12,084 nt of DNA from Oscillospiraceae bacterium (lineage in GTDB: Bacteria; Bacillota; Clostridia; Oscillospirales; Acutalibacteraceae), in the NCBI GenBank assembly GCA_022508865.1, contig JAFLUK010000034.1:1-12084 (forward strand). The letters run 5' to 3'. Positions within the stretch are counted from its first letter, which is position 1. Each line of letters begins with the position of its first letter. The notes under the pieces were generated by a model, which was given only the letters and a program-made list of their open reading frames with translations, was not told the origin of the DNA and made no database searches. The position numbers were made by a program, and so were the translations under genes. Shown here piece by piece: positions 8,042 to 12,084 of the stretch.

Positions 8042-8049
8042 CTTCCTTT
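8042..8049 (-). promoter_or_regulatory. Ribosome binding site that fixes the iorA TTG start
   Basis: The minus strand reads AAAGGAAG (8049-8042), then 6 nt, then TTG (8035-8033). No other purine-rich element suits the ATG at 8023 or any upstream start, so this site decides the start codon. Confidence 0.8.
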
Positions 8050-8064
8050 CTCTAATAATGTCGA

Positions 8065-8101
8065 TATCCCTATTATAACAAATTATAATAGGGATAATCA
8101 A
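8065..8101 (-). promoter_or_regulatory. iorA promoter overlapped by a perfect 14-bp inverted repeat (putative operator)
   Basis: On the minus strand TTGATT (8101-8096) is followed, after 18 nt, by a perfect TATAAT (8077-8072), predicting a start near 8064 and a leader of about 30 nt. A flawless inverted repeat, TATCCCTATTATAA (8065-8078) and TTATAATAGGGATA (8083-8096) with a 4-nt spacer, covers the whole promoter spacer and the -10 box. That is the position expected for a repressor operator, and a bound dimer would exclude RNA polymerase. It is not a convincing terminator for the upstream symporter gene because no T-run follows on the minus strand. The cognate regulator is not encoded in the window. 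Confidence 0.65.
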
Positions 8102-8141
8102 TAGTTTTTGTATAATATTTGTTTCCTGTTTTGTGTATTTT

Positions 8142-9716
8142 TTATTGACCCAGACTGTCTGTAATGTCTACAACCTTTTTATCCTTGTAACAGCTGAATA
8201 TTTTGTCAACATTAGCAGGACGTGAGCTCGGTGTAAGGAGGCTGATAATGGGAACAAGAATAAGTCCTCCAACCATTGCAAACACACCTGAATACAGTGA
8301 ATTTGTAAATACAAATGAAAGCACAGGAATGTTGGATACATCAATTGCGCCAAGTGATACAAGAAGCTGTATAACCTCAAGACCCACACCGTAGATGAAA
8401 GATACAACAACAGCGGCTTTTGATGTCTTTTTAAAATACAGACCATAGAGGAAAGGAGCAAGGAATGCACCTGCAAGCGCGCCCCAGGAAACACCCATCA
8501 TCTGCGCAATAAACATATTTTTGCTCTTTGCTTGGAAAATTGCAATAACAGCGGAAATTACAACAAACACAAAGATAAACAAACGGATAGTAAGCATCTT
8601 TTTCTTTTCGCTCATTTCCTTTTTCTTCATTGGAGCAATAAAGTCAAGTGTAATAGTGGAGCCGCTTGTAAGAACAAGGGAAGAAAGTGTTGACATAGAA
8701 GCCGAAAGCACCAGCACAATAACAATGCCGATTACAATTGGTGACAGGGTAGAGAGCATTGTTGGAATAACAGCGTCAAAGCCTTCTGCTGCAACGTCAA
8801 TGTCATAAAGTCTGCCAAAGCCGCCAAGGAAGTAACAGCCGCCTGCAACAATAATTGCAAAGAGTGTGGAAATTACTGTGCCTTTTTTGATTGAGTCCTC
8901 ATTCTTAATTGCATAGAACTTACCAACCATCTGAGGAAGTCCCCATGTGCCCAGAGAAGTAAGAAGAACAACAAACAGCAGGAACACAGGGTTAGGTCCA
9001 AGGAAGGATGAGAAAGCGCCCTGCCAGTCAGCAGGAGCATCACCTGTTGTTGCGGCAAGTGATTTTGTAGCCTCAACAAGACCGCCGTTGTCGTTAAGAA
9101 CAGATACAATAACAAGTACAATGCCGATAAGCATAATACAGCCCTGAATAAAGTCGTTGATTGCAGTAGCCATATAGCCGCCGATAAGAACATAAAGACC
9201 TGTAAGGGCTGCCATAATAATCACACATACAGAGTAGTCAATGCCCTCAAATGCCATTGAGAACAGTCTGGAAAGACCGTTAAATAAAGAAGCTGTGTAT
9301 GGGATTAAGAACAAAAATGTAATCACGGAAGCGCCGATTTTCAGTCCCTTTGAATTAAAGCGGTTGCCAAAGAAGTCAGGCATTGTTTTGCTTGACAGGT
9401 GCTGGGTCATAATTCTTGTTCTTCTGCCCAGAATACTCCATGCAAGCAAAGAACCGATAAAGGCGTTGCCAAGACCAATCCATGTGGAGGCAAGACCAAA
9501 GTTCCAACCAAATTGTCCTGCATATCCTACAAAGATAACAGCAGAAAAATATGATGTACCAAAGGCAAAAGCACTCAGCCAAGGTCCAACAGAACGTGAG
9601 CCCAGAACAAATCCGTTAACGTCTTTTGCGTGTTTTCTGGAACGGACACCAATGCAGATCATTAATGCAAAGAAGCAAATGATCAGGATTAATGAAAAAA
9701 TCATGGTTTCATTCAT
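8142..9716 (-). CDS. Sodium:solute symporter family (SSF) transporter
   Basis: 524 aa with about 13 hydrophobic segments, the usual SSF size and topology; an integral membrane protein that imports an organic solute with Na+. Family marks: GSRSVGPWLSAFAFGTSYFS at about residues 39-58 (first core helix), the SSF signature IGGYMATAINDFIQG at 178-192, and LSASMSTLSSLVLTS at about 337-351, which resembles the PutP helix whose Ser-Thr pair binds sodium (here S342/T343). The position I align with the proline-transporter Asp55 is Tyr, so the substrate need not be proline. ATG at 9716 is preceded by AAGGAGAT with suitable spacing. It lies 77 nt after the acyl-CoA ligase gene and 106 nt before iorA, all on the same strand. 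The neighbourhood suggests an aryl-acetate, keto acid or other carboxylate as cargo, but that is inference; pantothenate or amino acid transport is equally possible. Confidence 0.9.
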   Translation of the reverse strand: MNETMIFSLILIICFFALMICIGVRSRKHAKDVNGFVLGSRSVGPWLSAFAFGTSYFSAVIFVGYAGQFGWNFGLASTWIGLGNAFIGSLLAWSILGRRTRIMTQHLSSKTMPDFFGNRFNSKGLKIGASVITFLFLIPYTASLFNGLSRLFSMAFEGIDYSVCVIIMAALTGLYVLIGGYMATAINDFIQGCIMLIGIVLVIVSVLNDNGGLVEATKSLAATTGDAPADWQGAFSSFLGPNPVFLLFVVLLTSLGTWGLPQMVGKFYAIKNEDSIKKGTVISTLFAIIVAGGCYFLGGFGRLYDIDVAAEGFDAVIPTMLSTLSPIVIGIVIVLVLSASMSTLSSLVLTSGSTITLDFIAPMKKKEMSEKKKMLTIRLFIFVFVVISAVIAIFQAKSKNMFIAQMMGVSWGALAGAFLAPFLYGLYFKKTSKAAVVVSFIYGVGLEVIQLLVSLGAIDVSNIPVLSFVFTNSLYSGVFAMVGGLILVPIISLLTPSSRPANVDKIFSCYKDKKVVDITDSLGQ

Positions 9717-9782
9717 AAAAATATCTCCTTTAAAATAATTGCCTTATATAAAATTCTGTAAAAGAATTAAATATCTTTGATT

Positions 9783-9820
9783 AAAAAGTACAATCAGCCC
9801 TTGTTCTGATTGAGAACAAG
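9783..9820 (-). terminator. Possible weak terminator at the end of the acyl-CoA ligase gene
   Basis: On the minus strand CAATCAG (9812-9806) can pair with CTGATTG (9797-9791), and TACTTTTT follows directly. The ligase stop codon lies within the second arm. A competing 8-bp hairpin, CTTGTTCT/AGAACAAG (9820-9813 with 9807-9800), overlaps the first arm, so the two folds exclude each other. Stems are short; partial termination or read-through into the symporter gene are both possible. Confidence 0.35.
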
Positions 9821-11428
9821 ATGAGTAACACCATACATTTCACGAAGTTTCGGCTTTTCAATTTTGCCTGTAGGATTTCTGGGTACATCTGCAAAAATAA
9901 TCTTTCTCGGGCGCTTGTATCTGGGCATACCCTTGCAAAAGTTTTCAATTTCTTCCTCTGTGCAGGTCATACCCTCTTTAATCTGAATAATTGCAGTTGC
10001 AATTTCTCCAAGCCTTTCGTCAGGCAGACCTATAACAGCAACATCGTGCACTTTGTTGAAGCCTCTGATAAAGTCCTCTATCTGAACAGGATAGAGATTT
10101 TCTCCACCTGTGATGATAACATCTTTCTTTCTGTCCACAAGGAAAACAAAGCCGTCCTTGTCCTTCATAGCCATATCGCCTGTGTACAGCCAACCGTCTT
10201 TCAGGGTTTTTGCAGTTGCCTCGGGGTCGTTATAGTAACATTCCATAACGCCGTCACCCTTCAGAATAAGCTCTCCCACTTCCTGTCCCTGAACTTCATT
10301 TCCTGCAGGGTCAACAATTTTGATTTCCCAGCCGTAGCCTGCAATGCCGATTGCTCCAACCTTATGTACATTCTCAACACCAAGGTGAACGGCACCGGGG
10401 CCGATTGACTCCGAAAGACCGTAGTTTGTGTCATATTGGTGATTCGGGAAGTATTCAAGCCAGTGCTTAATAAGACTTTGGGGAACAGGTTGAGCGCCAA
10501 TGTGCATAAGCCTCCACTGTTCCAGGGTGTAGTCCTCTTTTTTCAGCTTGCCGCTGTCCAGAGCATTGAGAATATCCTGTGCCCAAGGAACAAGGAGCCA
10601 GACTACAGTGCACTTTTCCTTTGATACAGCTTCAAGTACAAATTCGGGTTTAGTACCCTTTAAGAGTACAGCCTTTGAACCGCTGATAAGCGAGCCGAAC
10701 CAATGCATTTTTGCGCCTGTGTGATACAGCGGCGGAATACAAAGGAACACGTCATCCTTTGTTTGGGAATGGTGATTTTGTTCTACTCTGCAAGAGTGTA
10801 TAAGGGCTCTGTGTCTGTGGAGTATTGCCTTTGGAAACCCTGTTGTACCGGAAGAAAAGTAAATTGCGGCATAATCATCTTCTGTGATATTAAGGTTTGG
10901 ATTGTTGCTGTGGCAGTCGGCAGTCATATTCATATAGCTTTCTGCAAAGGAGGGACATCCGTCGCCAACGTATATAAGCAGTCTGTTTACGCTGATTTCC
11001 TCTGCAATTTCTTCCACTCTGCCAATGAATTCGGGACCAAACACCAGCATATCGGTTTCTGCCAAATCAAGACAATATTTAATTTCGTCAAAAGAATATC
11101 TGAAGTTCAGCGGAACAGCCATTGCCCCTGTCTTAAGAATACCAAAGTAAATAGGCAGCCACTCAAGGCAGTTCATAAGCAGAATTGCAACCTTGTCGCC
11201 CTTGCCGATTCCACGTTCAATAAGGGCATTTGCAAAGCGGTTAGCCTTTTCGTTAAATACTCCCCAAGTGATTTCACGTCTATAGCTTGTTCTCTCTGTG
11301 GTTTGTACCAAATCGTACTCTCGCCATGTAAGACGTCTGTCGTCTTCTTGTTCGGGATTTATCTCAACAAGGGCAGTTTCGTCAGTCTGCTCACTGCTGT
11401 TTTTTTCCAATAAATCAATAATTGTCAT
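9794..11428 (-). CDS. Class I acyl-CoA ligase (AMP-binding, ANL superfamily)
   Basis: 544 aa from ATG at 11428, chosen because AAAAGGTGA precedes it closely; the 55 extra codons upstream run through the divergent promoter region. The enzyme adenylates a carboxylic acid and transfers it to CoA. Motifs: SSGTTGFPK at 192-200, YGLSES at 336-341, GWLYTGD at 412-418, DRKKD at 432-436, GGEN at 441-444, and PTGKIEK at 519-525 with the catalytic lysine near 522. It belongs to the long two-domain FadD/4-coumarate/carnitine-CoA ligase type and is only distantly related to the shorter PaaK in the same cluster, so it probably has another substrate. The N-terminus holds an extra segment of about 19 residues (RRLTW at 31-35, RREITW at 50-55) resembling a small duplication. 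The symporter gene follows after 77 nt on the same strand, suggesting uptake and activation of one compound. Substrate unknown. Confidence 0.9.
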   Translation of the reverse strand: MTIIDLLEKNSSEQTDETALVEINPEQEDDRRLTWREYDLVQTTERTSYRREITWGVFNEKANRFANALIERGIGKGDKVAILLMNCLEWLPIYFGILKTGAMAVPLNFRYSFDEIKYCLDLAETDMLVFGPEFIGRVEEIAEEISVNRLLIYVGDGCPSFAESYMNMTADCHSNNPNLNITEDDYAAIYFSSGTTGFPKAILHRHRALIHSCRVEQNHHSQTKDDVFLCIPPLYHTGAKMHWFGSLISGSKAVLLKGTKPEFVLEAVSKEKCTVVWLLVPWAQDILNALDSGKLKKEDYTLEQWRLMHIGAQPVPQSLIKHWLEYFPNHQYDTNYGLSESIGPGAVHLGVENVHKVGAIGIAGYGWEIKIVDPAGNEVQGQEVGELILKGDGVMECYYNDPEATAKTLKDGWLYTGDMAMKDKDGFVFLVDRKKDVIITGGENLYPVQIEDFIRGFNKVHDVAVIGLPDERLGEIATAIIQIKEGMTCTEEEIENFCKGMPRYKRPRKIIFADVPRNPTGKIEKPKLREMYGVTHLVLNQNKG

Positions 11429-11523
11429 AAAATCACCTTTTAAAATTCTGAATTTGTTGTATAATATAAGTTGTAATATCTTTTGAATATAAGATTTAAT
11501 ATAAGAGATGAGAGGAAAAACAA
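11429..11523. promoter_or_regulatory. Divergent intergenic promoter region with repeated AATATAAG motifs
   Basis: This 95-nt, very AT-rich gap separates the minus-strand acyl-CoA ligase from the plus-strand amidohydrolase and must hold both promoters unless transcripts come from farther away. A TATAAT occurs at 11460-11465 (plus). A possible plus-strand pair is TTGTAA (11471-11476) and TTTAAT (11495-11500) with an 18-nt spacer; no clean minus-strand pair was found. The octamer AATATAAG occurs three times in direct orientation (11463-11470, 11486-11493, 11498-11505), possibly regulator sites, although the base composition makes chance repeats likely. Confidence 0.45.
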
Positions 11524-12084
11524 ATGATAATTGATTTTCACACCCATACTTTTCCTGACAAAATTGCAGAAAAGACAATTGCCTATCTTGCACAAAAGGG
11601 TAATGTCACACCCTACAGAGAGGGGACACTGTCGTCCCTTAAGGAGTCTATGAAAAAAGCAGGAATTGACTATTCCGTTGTGCTTCCTGTTGCAACATCA
11701 AAAAGTCAGGTGGAGTCCATTAACCGAACCGCTCTTAATCTGAACAATAAGGACGGCATTATCTATGCCGGTGCAATCCACCCTGAAAGTGAAAACATTG
11801 AAGACATTCTTGATGGTATCAAAAATGCAGGACTGTTCGGAATAAAAATCCATCCCGACTATCAGGGTGCTTATTTTGATGATATAAGGTATATAAAAAT
11901 TATGGAGGCCGCCGCAAAAAGGGACTTAATCACCGTTACCCATGCAGGCTTTGATGTGGGATACCCCGACGACATTCACTGCACACCTGACCATATATTA
12001 AATGTTTTGAATTCTCTTAATGGCTTAATCGACAACAAGCTTGTACTTGCACATCTTGGAAGCTGTGATAATCCCGATGAGGTC
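11524..12084 (+). CDS. Amidohydrolase-family metal-dependent hydrolase (3' end outside window)
   Basis: 187 codons are visible and open to the window edge. The ATG at 11524 follows GAGAGGAAAA about 8 nt upstream. The protein begins MIIDFHTHTF, the HxH metal-binding motif of the first strand of the amidohydrolase TIM barrel (H6, H8). Further candidate ligands or active-site residues are GIKIHPDYQG (H110), TVTHAG (H140) and LAHLGS (H177), matching the later strands of the Amidohydrolase_2 (PF04909)-like group. The final conserved aspartate would lie beyond the window. Members are cytoplasmic hydrolases or non-oxidative decarboxylases of small cyclic or aromatic compounds, but the substrate cannot be named. 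It is divergent from the acyl-CoA ligase gene and may share regulation with it. Confidence 0.85.
   Translation, partial: MIIDFHTHTFPDKIAEKTIAYLAQKGNVTPYREGTLSSLKESMKKAGIDYSVVLPVATSKSQVESINRTALNLNNKDGIIYAGAIHPESENIEDILDGIKNAGLFGIKIHPDYQGAYFDDIRYIKIMEAAAKRDLITVTHAGFDVGYPDDIHCTPDHILNVLNSLNGLIDNKLVLAHLGSCDNPDEV

Noticed and set aside
8065..8096. Inverted repeat read as a Rex site or as the symporter terminator
   Set aside because: Only one TTGTTA-like half-site is present by chance within the dyad, and the minus strand lacks a T-run after the stem; an unnamed operator fits better.
8036..8101. 22-residue N-terminal extension of IorA from 8101
   Set aside because: The extension runs through the predicted promoter and inverted repeat, has no ribosome site and does not resemble IorA proteins.
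4358..9738. Long plus-strand open frames opposite paaK, iorB, iorA and the symporter gene
   Set aside because: They are antisense shadows: Cys- or Ser-rich translations with no recognisable domain, lying wholly over well-supported minus-strand genes.
9717..9793. A dedicated promoter for the symporter gene
   Set aside because: Only poor -35/-10 candidates are present in this AT-rich gap; co-transcription with the ligase is at least as likely.
11429..11593. 55-residue N-terminal extension of the acyl-CoA ligase
   Set aside because: It crosses the divergent intergenic region and the start of the amidohydrolase gene, and has no ligase-like sequence.
1..12084. CRISPR arrays, insertion sequences, tRNA or rRNA genes
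   Set aside because: No regularly spaced repeats, transposase-like frames, cloverleaf sequences or rRNA motifs were seen by eye on either strand.

Overview
The window looks like a chromosomal segment of a low-GC anaerobic Firmicute, most plausibly a gut or rumen Clostridia (Ruminococcaceae/Oscillospiraceae-like). This rests on AT-rich intergenic DNA, strong AGGAGG-type ribosome sites, a ferredoxin-dependent 2-keto acid oxidoreductase, and a Firmicute-style ABC ATPase-FtsX fusion. It is an inference from sequence character; no marker gene fixes the taxon.

Layout. (1) Positions 1-2153, plus strand: the 3' part of an ABC exporter gene with ATPase and FtsX-type permease in one polypeptide. (2) A strong bidirectional terminator (about 2176-2223) lies between this gene and the convergent minus-strand gene 2318-3739. 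That gene encodes a PurF-family protein with an intact PRPP-binding domain and Fe-S cysteines, but no catalytic N-terminal cysteine. It has its own good promoter (TTGAAC-N17-TATAAT). (3) Positions 3921-8035, minus strand, transcribed iorA > iorB > paaK > ACT-domain gene: the two subunits of indolepyruvate/arylpyruvate:ferredoxin oxidoreductase, a phenylacetate-CoA ligase and a tandem-ACT amino-acid-sensing protein. iorA starts at a TTG codon. A perfect 14+14 bp inverted repeat overlaps its predicted promoter, and a hairpin follows the last gene. (4) Positions 8142-11428, minus strand: a class I acyl-CoA ligase followed by a sodium:solute symporter. (5) From 11524, on the plus strand and divergent from the ligase, an amidohydrolase-family gene runs off the window.

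How the genes may work together. IorAB interconverts aryl-pyruvates and aryl-acetyl-CoA using ferredoxin. PaaK interconverts aryl-acetates and aryl-acetyl-CoA. An adjacent Na+-coupled carrier and an ACT protein fit a small-molecule salvage or fermentation module. Run reductively (uptake, CoA activation, ferredoxin-driven carboxylation to the 2-keto acid, transamination) it would make aromatic amino acids from environmental aryl-acetates, as known for methanogens and rumen bacteria. Run oxidatively it would ferment aromatic amino acids to aryl-acetates. The sequence alone does not decide the direction.

The points most worth a second look are the Cys-less PurF homologue, the operator-like inverted repeat on the ior promoter, and the symporter/two-ligase/Ior/ACT neighbourhood.
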